NCBI RefSeq assembly: GCF_002865645.1
Contig: NW_020194691.1
Span: 1,634,363-1,698,362, forward strand
Source of the DNA: Hyaloscypha bicolor E
Taxonomy: Eukaryota; Ascomycota; Leotiomycetes; Helotiales; Hyaloscyphaceae
Length of the DNA stretch: 64,000 nucleotides
Reading direction: 5' to 3'
Of this stretch, positions 37,901-51,600 are shown in pieces. The notes beneath the pieces were generated by a model. It searched no databases. It was not told the origin of the DNA and was given only the letters and a program-made list of their open reading frames with translations. A program made the position numbers and the translations under genes. Every line of letters starts with the position of its first letter. Position 1 is the first letter of the stretch.

Positions 37901-40900
37901 ATTATTATAACTTCTTTTTTAAATTTAGAAAGAGGTTTAATAATAATACTAAAATACTCTTTTATTATATTTCCCGAAATAAGAATAATATTTCCGGCTT
38001 TTATCTAATCTTTAATAATTTAATATTACTAAAATATAATATATTTCTACTATTTTATTATTATATTCTCGGATTTATAAATTAGAATATATAGCTATTA
38101 TATATTAAATATAATATTAAGCTTATATAAGAAATAGCCTTTTAGGCTATTAGTTATTCTAATTAAAAAAACGATTTGTTTTTTTATAAAAATTATAAAT
38201 TATTATTATATTTAATATTAGGAAATAATTTAAAATATTTTTAAAAAAAATTAGAAAATATATATTTCTCTTTATATAAATAAAAGCCTATATTTTTTAT
38301 CTTGGATTATATATTATTTTTTAACTAAATATTATCCAGAATTCAATATTAGTATTTAAAAAAAAGTTAATTTAATTAATTACTTTATTTATACTTTAAT
38401 ATTACTAGTATTAGATTAGTATTATTAATATTAGTAAATTAAATATATTTATTTAATTAATAGTTATATTTAGTAATTAACTTAATCTCTAATTTTCGCT
38501 TATATAACTATTAAAAACTAAATATATAATAACTAGTAAATTAAATATATTTATTTCTAGATAATTAACTTTTTCCTATATTAGTTTTTATATTCTTATT
38601 TTATATTTTATTCTATATTTTGTTTTATATCCTTATTTTATATTTTATTTTATATATTTCTATTATTTCTAATTATAGCTTCTTATTTAATATATTCTCT
38701 TTTTATTAATATCTCTTATTTTTTTTTTTATTAAATTAGTAACTAAATATTTAAATATATTGGTTTTTATTACTAAAAAACTAGCTAATATTATAAACTA
38801 GTTCTAATTAATTTATAAATGCCTTATAACTATTATTTCTCGAAAAGATTTATTAATAGATTAAATAAAATCATATTTAGTTAATTAAAACTACTTTATT
38901 AAACTCAGATAAATAATTAAAATAATAACTTATATTCTTTAATAAGGCTTTATTTAATATACCAGAAATTACTATTCTATTAATTAGAATCGGATTATTA
39001 ATAATACTTGAAATATTCCGATTTATTTATAATTATAAGTCTAATTAAGATAAAAAGTTCTCTATCTAGAAATACCAGGAATTTATATAATAGTATATTT
39101 CAAAATACTTTTTTTCTAGAAACCGGAAATAGTAATATATATAGAAAGTAATAAGTAATAAAAATTAAATAATCTTATTATATTATTATTTACAGAAATA
39201 ATTCTTTTTACTAATTAAGTATAGCTCTAATAAAGTAATATTCTATATTATATTCTAGAGCTCGGAAAATAATTTAGGAAAATAAATAAAATTATAAAAT
39301 ACTTCTAATAATAATATAATTAAAATTTATTTTTAGATATTATTATTATAAAAATTTGCCGGCCTTCTAATACTTTAATATATAACTTAATACTAGAAAA
39401 ATATTCTAGAAATATTTTTAGTATTAATTATTTAAAAACCGCTTATAAATATAAATAGCTTTTATAATTTACTAATTTTAGATATCTATTTACGGATTTA
39501 TTATATATTTCTTTATTAGCTTGCCTTACTAGAAATGAATTAATTACTATAAAGGCTTAAAAAAACCAATTCTGGCTATAAAAACTTAGAGAAACTAGTT
39601 CTGGCTCTAAAGCCCAAACTTAGAACTAGATAATTAATAGTATTCTAATTATAATACTATATTTATTTTGAATTCTAGTCTTATAATTTATAACTTTTTC
39701 TCTTAAAAAAAACATATAAATAAATTTATTAATCTCAAATTCAACTCAAAAATATTTATTCTCTAATAAATTAATATTAAAATATTTTTCGAAAATATAG
39801 GAAATATTAATTCCTTTAATTTCTTTTTAAACTTTTTAAAGCTTTTGCTTGAAATATAATTAAAAATCTAATTAAGTACTCTTATACTAAGAATAATTAT
39901 AATTAAGCCGAAATACCTTAGTTATATACTATTAGATATTTTAGATATATAAATAAACTAGGAAATATAAATAAAAGTAATTCTAATAACTATTTTATAA
40001 GTTTATTATATAGCTCGGACCAAAATCTTATAAAAATATATAAAGCTAGAAAATAATAATAATATAACTATTATTTATATTAATTTTTTTTTATAATACT
40101 TTATATTTAGTTTAAATATATAAATATTTCTTAGATCTTTACTTTTATATTATAATAGCCTTTTTTATTCCTATTACTAGAAAGTTTAATTTTTAATTAT
40201 AGATATATTTTATCTAATAAATAATATTTATAAAGCTTTTATTAAATTAAAAGATTTTTATAGTTTTTAAAACCTGGTTTTTATTATTTCAAGTTCTAGA
40301 AACTATCTTACTAAACTCTAGTCTAAAAGAAATAATATTATATTTAAAAATATTAAAGTACTTTATTATTTAAATTATATAGAATTTAATATTCTATTTA
40401 AAATAGTTTATAATTTCTATAAGAAATTTCTAGGCATTTATAATTTAATATATTTTATAAAGTCTTATAAGATCTCGAATTAATTAATTAGATATTATAA
40501 TATTATTATTTATTTTATATATAGCTTTAATAGAAATATTTTTAATATTAAAGAACTAAGTGCCTAAATAGAAATCCCGGCTCTTATTATATTTAATTTA
40601 GAGAATAAATAGAAATAGAAACGAAATAATAGAGAGATTTTAGATATTTACTAATAAAATTAATAGAAAAAATATAATATAAATTGTATTTATATTATTT
40701 TAAATTAAATAAAATAATAAAATAATAAATTAAATTAAAATAAAATAAATATAAATTTCTTAATTCAGGTTTTATAAGAAAAAAGAAGCTTTAATATAAG
40801 TAAAATATTTTATATCTTAGTAAAATATAGGGTATTATTATAATAAAATTATAATATAATTAATTATTAATATTATATAACTTATAAGAATTAAATATTA

Positions 40901-42499
40901 AACTAAAGTAAAAGAGAATTACTTAATTAAGGAAAACTATATTTAATTATTATCTTTTATTATTTTCTAGCTAGCCGAGAATTATAATAATATATTTTAT
41001 TTATTTTATTTCTAGAATTTAGCCTCAAATCTTTTGCTTTCTAATATCTTATAATAAGAAACCTATTAAAGCTTATATAGATATAAATTTTTTTATTTTA
41101 TTTTAGAGCAATTTTTATATTAAAATTAATTTAATTATCTAGGTTTAATAAGGAATTTTCGCTTATATTAATTAATACTATTTAATTAAAATTAGAAATA
41201 CTAAATTACTAATATTTAAAATAAGTTCTTTTTAATAAAATTAAAAAAACTATTAGAATTCCTTAAATAAATTTAATAAATAAGATATTAAAATAATTAT
41301 TTCAAATTCTCTAAATATATTCTTAAAATAATATTAAAACTACTAGTTCTACTAAAATTATAAAAGTAAAATTATTAGTATTATCTAGTTATTATATTAT
41401 TATTACTATAAATACTATTTTATTTATTTCTAATAATATAGCTATTATATTTTTCCTCTTTATTATAATATTTAATAATATATATATTAGTATATTAAAC
41501 TAATTAATCTAGTTAATTAGTAATTTCTTATTAGTTTCTATAATAAATATTATTTATACCGAATTTTATTTAAATTCTTAAAGAAATAACTTAGTAAAAT
41601 TAATTATAATTAAATCCGAAATATTTAAAATAAGTAATATAAGTAATAGAATCTTAATATAATAAAATTCAGGAATAATAAATAAAAAAAACAATATTAT
41701 ATACTCAAATATTATTAATACTAGTATTAAATAATATCGGATTAGATATTTTCCTTTCGAGATATTAGAAAAAAGTATCTTAATATAAGACATATAATAA
41801 TAGAATAATATATAAATAATTAAGGTAAGTAAATTATAAAGTAATACTTATAAATATAACTAATTCCAAGAATTAATTCTAATAAAAAACTAATTAATAT
41901 TCTTTTCTAAAGCTAGGAATATTTTCTTATATATTTCCTAGTATTTAGCCAAATATATAAAGCCTTTTACTTAACTAGGAAATATAATCTCATATAATTC
42001 ATATAATTCCGATTATAAGCTTTACCTAAAATAGGAAACTAGATCTATAATATCTAATACTTATTTATATACTATTATATATACCTATTATATTAATTTC
42101 TTTTCTGGGCTCTTGTTTTTAAAAGGCTTAAGAAAACTGCAAATAGCTTTATAAATAATTCCTTAATACTTTCTCGGCTACTAGTTCTTTTTAAAAACTT
42201 TCTATAATTATTTTATTATTATATTAGGTAATAGAATTAAGAATATAGTTTATTAACTCTACTTAATTAACTTGCAAATTATCTCTAGTAATTTCCTCTT
42301 ATAAAGATAATATAGGTATAATATATATTATTAGATATAAAGCTCTTCCGGTTTTCTAATTTATTTATAAATTTCTTTTTTGGAATTTTCTAGATATTTC
42401 TAGTATAAAGCTAGTTCTAAATTCATAATTACTATTTAGGAAAAGAATATTATAAAAAGGCCTCTTTTTTTCTACTAACTAACTTTTCTTTCTCTTAAC
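31934..42499. repeat. Long RIP-degraded AT-rich tract
   Basis: More than 10 kb without an intact gene, LTR pair or recognised coding remnant. It has dense stops in all frames, CpA/TpG depletion and scattered simple repeats related to AATATAGAAATA. A 71-codon minus-strand open frame at 41578-41793 is composed almost entirely of I, L, F, Y and N, as expected from AT-rich DNA. The tract is most likely several old elements mutated beyond recognition. Confidence 0.6.
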
Positions 42500-45400
42500 T
42501 ATAATACTATATCTAGCTCCTTCTTATTTCTTGTCTTTCTTTTTTAAGCCTTTTTTAAGCTCCTTTAAGCTTCTTTAGCTTTCTTTAATCTCTATTTAAG
42601 TTTCCTTCTAAATTTCTTTTCTATTTCTTTATTTATTAAAATAAATACTTCTCTTAATATTTATTAGCCTATTATTACTCGTTTAGCTAATACTTTTATA
42701 TTCTTAATTTACTCTTATTATCTTTAATATTCTAAGAATATTACTAAGTTTCTTGACCTTATTTATATTAAAAGTAATAACTACTTAGTATATAATTATT
42801 ATTATTTTAAGAATAAGAAATATAATCTTATAAGCTATAAATTTCTTCTTTTATTCTCTATTTTAATACTATTTAAGATTTTTTAAATATATAAAATATA
42901 ATTAAATTGCTTTTTTTAAGCTATTAATATATATAAGTATTTTTCCTAATCTTTACCTAAAAGAGAAAAGGCTATTATTATTCTTTTTCTATACTAAACT
43001 ATATATACTTCTTATATTAAAGCTATTATTCGAGGCTAATAAATTCTTCTAATAATTCAAGAAATAGATTAAGTAATTCTTACTAGCTTAATATAAGTAT
43101 AAAGTACTCTTAATAATATAATTAATATTCTTTAGTATTAAATAAGCTTATTTCCTTTTTATTTCTTACTAATAGCTAATAGCTTTCTGAACTAATTTAT
43201 TATTTATTTCTCGAGAGAATTCTAATAAGAATAATAATAAGAATAATAATAAGAATAATAATAAGAATAATAAAAAGTAATTATAAGATAGAGTATTTAT
43301 AGAATATAGAAATTAGAGTTTTTAAAGTTTTTAATAATTTTTATATAGCTTTTCTAAAAATAAATATATGGTTTTTTAATAGTTTTCTAATAAAAGCATT
43401 TATTTTTTATATCTTTATTTAGTTAATAATATTATAATATTACTTTTTTCTAAATATTCTTATAATTCTTAAGCTATATTCTCTAGATTATTTAGTAGTT
43501 CCTATATATTATTTACTAGTAAATAGCTCTTTTAATAAATAAGATATTTTTTTTCTTTTTTATTCTCTCTATAAACTATAATAGATTTTGTTTCGATTTT
43601 TTTTTATTCTTAATCTTAACTAGTTCTGGTTCTACTATAATACTAGCTTGCAAGTATTATAGTTTTAAAAGAGAAATATCGAAAATATTATAGATCTAAT
43701 ATAATAGTAATAATTTCAAGTAATATATTTATTTATATATTTCTATAATTTCTAGAATCTTAAAAGAGCCAAAATATCTATTTACTAGCTTTATATTAGG
43801 TTATAGCTATTAAATATTTCTTATATAAAATATAATCTTATTATATATATTAAACTTCTTATTAATATATTTTTTATTATAATACTTTTTTTTTATATTT
43901 ACTATTTCTTATTATTACTTTTTTAGTACCTCTTATTTTACTTAAATTCTTTATACTTTTTTCTATATTACTAGTACTTCTTTTTCTATAATATTATCCT
44001 TAATATATAGTTTAATATTAGAATAGAATTCATATAATATATAAAATAAAGAAATTCCTATTATTAAATATATAAAGTTATTATATATGAATTCTATAAA
44101 AGTAAGCTTTATTATTTAATTATTTTACTAATAGCTAATATAATATTTTAAGTACTATTCTAGAGTTTGATTTAGATTCTCTATTTATTTATTAGTTTAT
44201 AAATAAAATACTATATTTAATTATTATTAAACCTTTAAATAAAAGTATAGACTTAACTAGAACTTATTTATAAAAACAGATTCTTTATTAAAGGTTATAT
44301 TTATAAATATATTAAAGTTTTTAATAATATAATATATAAATAGCTCTTCTGATTTAGGAGCTAAGATTTCCTTAGTAATCGGAATATATTATATTATTTT
44401 TATATATTTATTAATAATAATAAATATGGAATTATATATCTTATTATAAAACCTAAAAAGAAATAATTTTATAATAAAGTTTATAGTAATATCTTACTAT
44501 AGCTTAGAGAAAAGAGGAAATAAACTAAATATATTATATAGCAGATATTTTTTTATTTTAATTTATTAGTATATAAAACAAGTTCTAATATAGTCTTTTA
44601 TATTTCTTTTTATATTTTACTAAAAGTATTTTCTTTAGAAAATTTCTAGTATTTTATTAATACTAAAATATTTATTTATAGGATTATTATAGTTAGCTTA
44701 TAGTAATTTTTCTTTAAAAGCCGGCTTATTTAGTATATAAATAGTATTTCGATATTTTAGTAATTCAGATATATTAAGTTTCTAAGTCTTAATAGCTCTA
44801 GTAAAGGTTTTCTTTAAGAACTATTTATATTACTAGTATTATACTAATAAATTAAGCCTTTAGTATTATAATAATAGTTTAAGTAATATCTCTCTATTTT
44901 TTTTATATACTATTTCGGACCTAGCTACTTATATAGCTAGAATTCATAATATATATTATTTATAACTAGTTATACTAATAATAGACTTAAATAATAATAT
45001 TTCCGGTATTATTCTATTACTAAAATAGACTTTCTTTTCGGAATTCTTTAGTATTTTACTAATTAAAAAGTATCTATTTCCTCTTTTCTAGGCTTTATAT
45101 TATAATATTATAAAAATAGTATAATATTCTATTATTATTACTTATAGGGCTTTCTATTCAATAAATAATAAAGTATTTTTATTTATATCTATTATAAAAT
45201 CTAGTCTTTTTAATAGTTTATTAGCGAAATTACTATATTCCGGCTAATATTTTAAAATAAAGTTAAAAATAGCTAGTTTTTTTATTTATTAATTATTTAG
45301 TTTTCTTTTAATTATAAAATATTTTAAGTTATTATAATTTATTTTAATAATAATAATATATTAGATATATATTAGATAATATTATTAGGTATTAAAATAT

Positions 45401-46500
45401 TAGAATAATAATTAAGAGTTTAGAATTATATATCTTATATTTATTTTTAATTATAATTATTTTCTTTAAATAAAAGATAATAAAGTATTATCTAGCTTTT
45501 ATTTTTTTACTAAAAAGCTAAAAATTATATCTATAATTACGAATCCTGAAATATTTATTTCTATATAAATTTTTAAGGCTAGATTAAAATAATAAAGAAT
45601 TAATACTATTATAAATATAATTTATAGCTTTATAAAAGCCTTATTTGCCTCATTTATTTAGCTAAAATAATATTATAGGTTTTTACTAGTTTTTAATAAA
45701 TTAGTTAATTCTTTTATTACCCTAAAGTATTTATAAATAAATCTTTAATAAAAGTTAGTAAAACCCAAAAATACTTGAATTTCTCGAATATTATTTTTTA
45801 GGGCTAGCTATTTCCTAATAGCTATAACTCGGCTAGTTTCTATTTTCATATTATTTGGGCTAATTATAAATTTCAGGAACTTTATTTTTTTTATATTAAA
45901 CTTATATTTTACTAAATTTATAAAAAGCTAATATTATTATAATTATTTAAATATATATTAAACTATTATTATATATTATTCTAGATTCTTTAAATAAATT
46001 AAAATATTATCTAGATAAACTATATAAATAATATTTGTAAAACTTACTAGTATATAATTAATATATATCTAGAATATTACTAGAATATTAAATAATTTAA
46101 AAGATATAATATAATACTTAAAATATTTATAATATATTTGAAATACTATTTTCTATTTATTATTTTCTTATATTTATAACTAATAATAAGTATTTTTTAA
46201 ATCTAGTTTTATATATTTTTTTATTTTATAAAGCCTATTTATTATTTTATTAATAAATAATAATAGTATTTAGTTCTTAATAATAATTCTATTTAGATTC
46301 TAGTAATTAATATATAAATATAAGTCGTTTTTTTTCTTTAAAATAAATATAATTAGAATATTAGCTAGACTAATATAATATAGCAGGCTATACTTTCTAA
46401 AAAGTATATTATTTTACTAGTTTTAAGGTTTTAGTTATATAGTAAAAGCTATAGTCTTTTATATATAACTTGAGGGAATTATATAAAAAAGCTAGTTTTA
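42500..46500 (-). pseudogene. Ty3/gypsy pol remnant, minus strand, no LTRs found
   Basis: Minus-strand translation gives a degraded RT block (IYLDNILIYLKNLE) near 45985-46025. It is followed by the conserved stretch resembling GFTNFYRRFI near 45800-45700. Integrase core sequence (IIYYIPITKEI, then NKESVFINKF) lies between about 44430 and 44250. Order and sequence fit Ty3/gypsy RT, RNase H and integrase, but it differs from both other gypsy elements here. Between 42500 and 43200 a plus-strand frame is also long and broken only by TAA/TAG; its identity is unknown. Both element ends are unresolved. Confidence 0.7.
43226..43273. repeat. (AAGAATAATAAT)n microsatellite
   Basis: About four 12-bp units of AAGAATAATAAT in tandem inside the gypsy remnant. 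Confidence 0.85.
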
Positions 46501-46899
46501 TTATAGTTCTAGAAAATAGTTCTTTTTTAGTATTTAATTAATTAAGCTTTTATATATTATATATTATTTATATTTTACTATTTATACTTTTAATTTATTA
46601 TTTTATTATTAAGTTATATTTTATATTCTAGTATATTTTATTATAGTTTCTTTCTTATATATTTTATAGTAAATAATATAAAAAGAATTAAAATATTATA
46701 ATTAAAATAATACTTTTATAAAGTACTAAAAGATATTTATAAAGTAAATTATTAGCTTAGTAAGTTTAAGAAGAAAAAAGCTATTATAATACTTTAAGCT
46801 TAAAGCTAAAATATTAAAAATATATAAGTATTAATCTTAGTATTTTATATTAATTTCTAATATATCTAATAACTTAAATATAGATTAGCTATAAGATAT

Positions 46900-47638
46900 A
46901 ATTACTAGTATAATATATAGAAATAATAGAAATAGAGGCTAATTATAAAAAAAAAAGAAATAAAGGAAATAAAATAAGAAATATTATATTAAAATAATAT
47001 AAGTTAGATCTTAATTAGAAATAGACTTTAATATTCGGAAATAAAGTTATATTATTAATTTATATATTATTTTTAGTTATAATAAAAACTAAAATAGAAA
47101 TAGTTTTAGTTTTAGTAAAAAAGCTTATATCTAAATCCGGAAAAGATATTTAAAAAAGGAAATATTTTTAAATTTAAATAGAATAGTAAACTAGAATTAG
47201 AAATAAGAATTAAAAAGAAATTAGAAATAAGAAATTATATAAATAATCTAAAAAAGCTTCTAGAAAAAGAAAAAAATACTAAATAGAGAAAAAAAAAGAA
47301 TTTAGAAAAGTTAAAGAAATTAATAAAATTATATTTATTATTTTTATTATTATCTTTAATAATATTATTAAATATATCTAGTTTAATAAAAATAAAAATA
47401 AAAATAATAAATATTAAGCTAATAAAATAGAAAAGAAAATATAAATAATAAAAATAAAACTAGAAAAGCTATTATCTTATTACTATTAATATTAAAATTC
47501 AAATCTAGATTATATTTATTATTATTAACTAGTTTTTTCTAAATTCTAGTTTCTAAATTAAAAAATATATTTAAATAAAAAGTTAGCTTTTTAGAAATCT
47601 TATTAATAGAAATTTCAAATATAGAAACTTTATAATTA
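46900..47638 (+). pseudogene. Gag-like remnant, left part, split by the copia insertion
   Basis: A plus-strand frame rich in K, E, N and L (coiled-coil-like, about 47160-47340) runs toward the copia target duplication. The right part resumes after 60795. Both halves look like one fungal retroelement gag, but the frames do not match exactly across the junction, so small indels are needed. No LTR of this host element was found. Confidence 0.45.
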
Positions 47639-47643
47639 ATTAT

Positions 47644-47954
47644 TATTAGTATAGCTATTTCTTTGAGAATTATATATATAGTTACGAGATACGGGATACG
47701 GGATATAGGTAATAGGATATAAGTAATAGGATATAGGTAATAGGATATAGGATACGGGATATAGTTATATAATCTCGTATCTTATTAGTAACTCGACTAG
47801 TAGACTAGACCCTTTTAGGCTTAGTAGATTTAGGGATCATATATTAATATTATAATACTATAATCCCTACTTCTAAATAATAACTTTACTAATCTTATAT
47901 AAATAGTATTTCTATACCTATATAATAGTATTATATATTACTAGTAAACTAATA
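47644..47954 (+). repeat. 5' LTR of the copia element with internal minisatellite
   Basis: 311 bp, beginning TATTAG and ending AACTAATA. Between 47684 and 47764 it holds 14-bp units of the form GGGATATAGGTAAT plus 7-bp GGGATAC units. The LTR of the related element at 29201 lacks this block, and the length difference (75 bp) is about the size of the block. Confidence 0.93.
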
Positions 47955-48433
47955 CTAATTAGTTTATATATATAAATTAGAGAAGATTTTAGATTAGTCC
48001 TAAAAGTATTTAGTGGCCTAAAATAAATCTAGTCTATTTTATATTAAAAAAAGAAACTACTTATTAACTTTATAAAAGCATTTAATAGCCTATAGAGAAG
48101 ATATCTAGCTCTTACTAATTAATAAGTGGTTAGCTATTTAATTATCTATTTATTTAATTTCTATTATTTTTTAAAACTAACTTCTTTTGGCCCTAAGACT
48201 ACTTTCTTAGAAACTATCTTTTCTACTTATATAATACCTATATTTATAGGATTCTTTCTCCGGAATATATATCTTATATATATCCTTAAAGCTCTTTAAC
48301 TATTACTTTAATTTTATTATTAAATCAAGTTCTTTAAGTTTCAGATCCTTCCGGAATTATAATATTTTATTTCCTAAATTTCTTGTTATAGACGAAATAT
48401 TTAAGGGCAAAATATTTACTTTAATACCTATAA

Positions 48434-48537
48434 TATTTCTAGGTATCTGGGATATCTGGTATCTAAATCAGGTATCTGGTATCTCAACCAGATATCTAAG
48501 CTAGATATCTGGTATCTGAACTAGATATCTGGGTACT
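48434..48537 (+). repeat. Imperfect GATATCTGGTATCT tandem repeat in the copia leader
   Basis: Units such as GGTATCTGG, AGATATCTGG and GGTATCTGA recur about eight times. It lies in the untranslated leader, before the gag homology starts near 48655. Confidence 0.75.
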
Positions 48538-48654
48538 TTTATTACTAAATCCTTTCTATAAACCTACTATAAACTATCTTATCTTTAAACCCCTCTTGCT
48601 ACGAACTATATATATATACTAGAGAGAACCTGAACTCGGTTTAGTATAGATACT

Positions 48655-51600
48655 AATAAAGGAAAGAAACTAATTAAGAAATAGGAAGATAGTATTAATC
48701 TAGTAACTATAATAAAGGCTAAACTTCAGGAATATATAACTACTAAAATATATTAATATATCTTATATAGGAAGAGTAATAATAATCTATAGGATCTATT
48801 TTAGAATAACTTCAAAAACTTTAATATTATAGTATATAGTCTAATTAATCATATACTTATATAAAATCTTTAAGCCTAACTTTAGTATAATAGTATCTAT
48901 ATTAAATAGAACTATAGAAACCTTACTATTATATAATTCTTTATTAACCTTACCTAAGAAGAAATAAAGAATATATGAAATAAAGCTAATATTATTAATA
49001 ATAATTTAATTAGAATAGATCTTTTTTAGGGATTTATTATATTAGTTTATCTTACTCTAGATAGAACTAGATATAAGAGAACTAGATAATCTTAGTTAAG
49101 AAATCAAGCTATTTATTTACCTCTTCTAAATTAAGGCTATTTACTACTTTTATCTTTATTACTACTAGTATTACTACTAAACCCGAACTATTATTAATTA
49201 GTACTTACTATTTCTACTAGGAAGCTTATTAGGGAAATAGTAAAGATATATTCCGAAATATAGAAATATAATAGAACTAATAGTAGTTTTAATTATAAAC
49301 TCATTATCTTTCTTAATATTTACTAATATATAAAGCTTCTAGAAAAGGTACTAGTAAAAGCTTTTCCTATTATATTAAAGAAACTAGTATAAGACTATTT
49401 CTATAATAACTAGCTCTCGAACTATACGTATAAAGAGGCTTATATAAATATCTATAGCTTTTTTAAAGGCCACGGTTTCTATTATCGAAATTTAGATAAA
49501 TAAAATACTATTACCTTAATAATTATAATAATAAAGAATCCTGAAAAAACAATATTTGAGCTTGTCTAAATATTAATTAATAACTTATATAAATTATAGT
49601 ATAGCCTTACTCTTGCCTTATAAAGTACCGAATTCCTATATAATAAGATTATTATCTCTTATTAAGGCTTACTAGTATACTAATATATAGTCTCAGATTC
49701 TTCTAATAATCTCGGCTAGCTTATTAATAAGCTCTAATTATCTATTACTACCTATAAGAAGAAGTAATAAATTACTACTAAAACCTACTTTACTAATTAA
49801 TAATACTATTCTCAAAACCCTTTAAATTACTATCTATCCAGAAATTATTAATATAAACCTAGTTATAACTTTAGAACCTGTAATAACTATTTCAAGCCCC
49901 GTAATTATAATAATTATACTTTAAAGTCGTATTTTATATATAAAAGACCCGAATACCGCTTATAGAAATATATACTAGAGAAATAAGAGACTAAGAAGGC
50001 TTAATTCAAGAATAGAAATATTTACTAATTTAGATCCCGAAATATCCGTAACTTTAATAAATGCTTTAATAGTACTTATATATAGTATATTACCGAATTT
50101 AAAGAAGAAAAGAATAATAAGAGTAATAAAAATAAACTAGTAGGTAATGCTTTTAAAGCCTTATTAGCGGAAATAAATAAAGGAAAGAAATATTACTCTA
50201 ATTCCTATTTTACTTTTATTAAGAGCTTCCTAGCTATTCCTATAGCCCCTATTCCTGCTATTTCTATAACTAATACCCTTATAAATAGCCTTACTTCCCT
50301 TTCTCTTATATATTAGATAATAGGCAAAAACCATATCTTAGAGCCTATTAAATAATAGAAGATACCTAGACATTTATAATTAATAGTATATTAAGATATA
50401 ATATTTATTGCTTTTATAGAGTTATAATTAATACTAGAGCCTCTAAATTCTCAACTACTAGTTCTAACTAATTCTAAGCTTTATAGCAAACTAATAATAG
50501 TATCTAACTTAATAAAACTATTAAAGATTAAATTAATATCTAGTTTAGTATTAGATCTATATTCTCTATTAAATTTATAATAATAAGAATACTAATTAGG
50601 CAAGTATAATTCTATATTATACTTATAAAAACTTCATTTTTATTTAGCTTAGCTAATATAAACAAACTAGGAGTTTACTTTAATAATCTTACTAATTATC
50701 TTATTATTTCTAATAAATGCTTTATATTTATAGTATAATGTTTTAGATATTCTTTTCTGCTTTAGAATACTATTCTATAAAGCTTTATTTCCGAATTCTT
50801 TATTTATAATTCCTGCTTTCTTATAGAAATCAAATTATAATATTTATATTACTATTTTAGTTATTTATTTATTAGTAAGCTTTAAAATATACTAGAATAA
50901 GCAGGCTATAATATTAATATAAAAGCCCTTAAGTATTTTATAAAATACTATAAGTAATACCAGAAATTCGAATAATTACCGGAATAATTTAAGTTTAACC
51001 TAAGAAATAATATTAGCTTTAATTACTCTATTATTATTAATATTTTCTATATTTCTAGTAAGCTTATACTTTATATTATTAATAAAGATACTAGATATTA
51101 AGCCGGCTAATAGCTTTAAAATATTAGTATATTATATACTTGGAATACCCTAAAGTAGTATTAAATTAATACTTATTTAGGCTTTTCTAATTAGATTATA
51201 GCAGATACCGGAAAATAGTTTATTAATAAAGAGTTTACTTAGCTTGCAAATACTATAGAAACCAAGGTCAAAATTATTCCCGTAAAAGCTTATAGTTCCG
51301 TCGGAATTATAGAATACTATTATAGCCCGATTTGATATATTTACCTTATTATTATAGCTAAAATTAATAGAATTAATAAGAATATTATATTTTAAATAGC
51401 TTTTAAGGCCATTAATAATTCTGCTAGATCTAATAGTATTATTCTAACTCTCTTGATTTATAATACTTTATCCCGAATAACTAAATATAATACCCTATTA
51501 CTAATTATATTATAGTAATTAGTAGTACTTAAAAAGGTAATAGTAGAAATTCAGAAGCTTTAAGCTAAATACCAGATTACAAATACCCTAAATACCCGAA

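Noticed and set aside
41578..41793. 71-codon minus-strand hydrophobic frame
   Set aside because: Composition (I, L, F, Y, N) is what AT-rich DNA gives by chance; it looks like a small membrane protein only for that reason.
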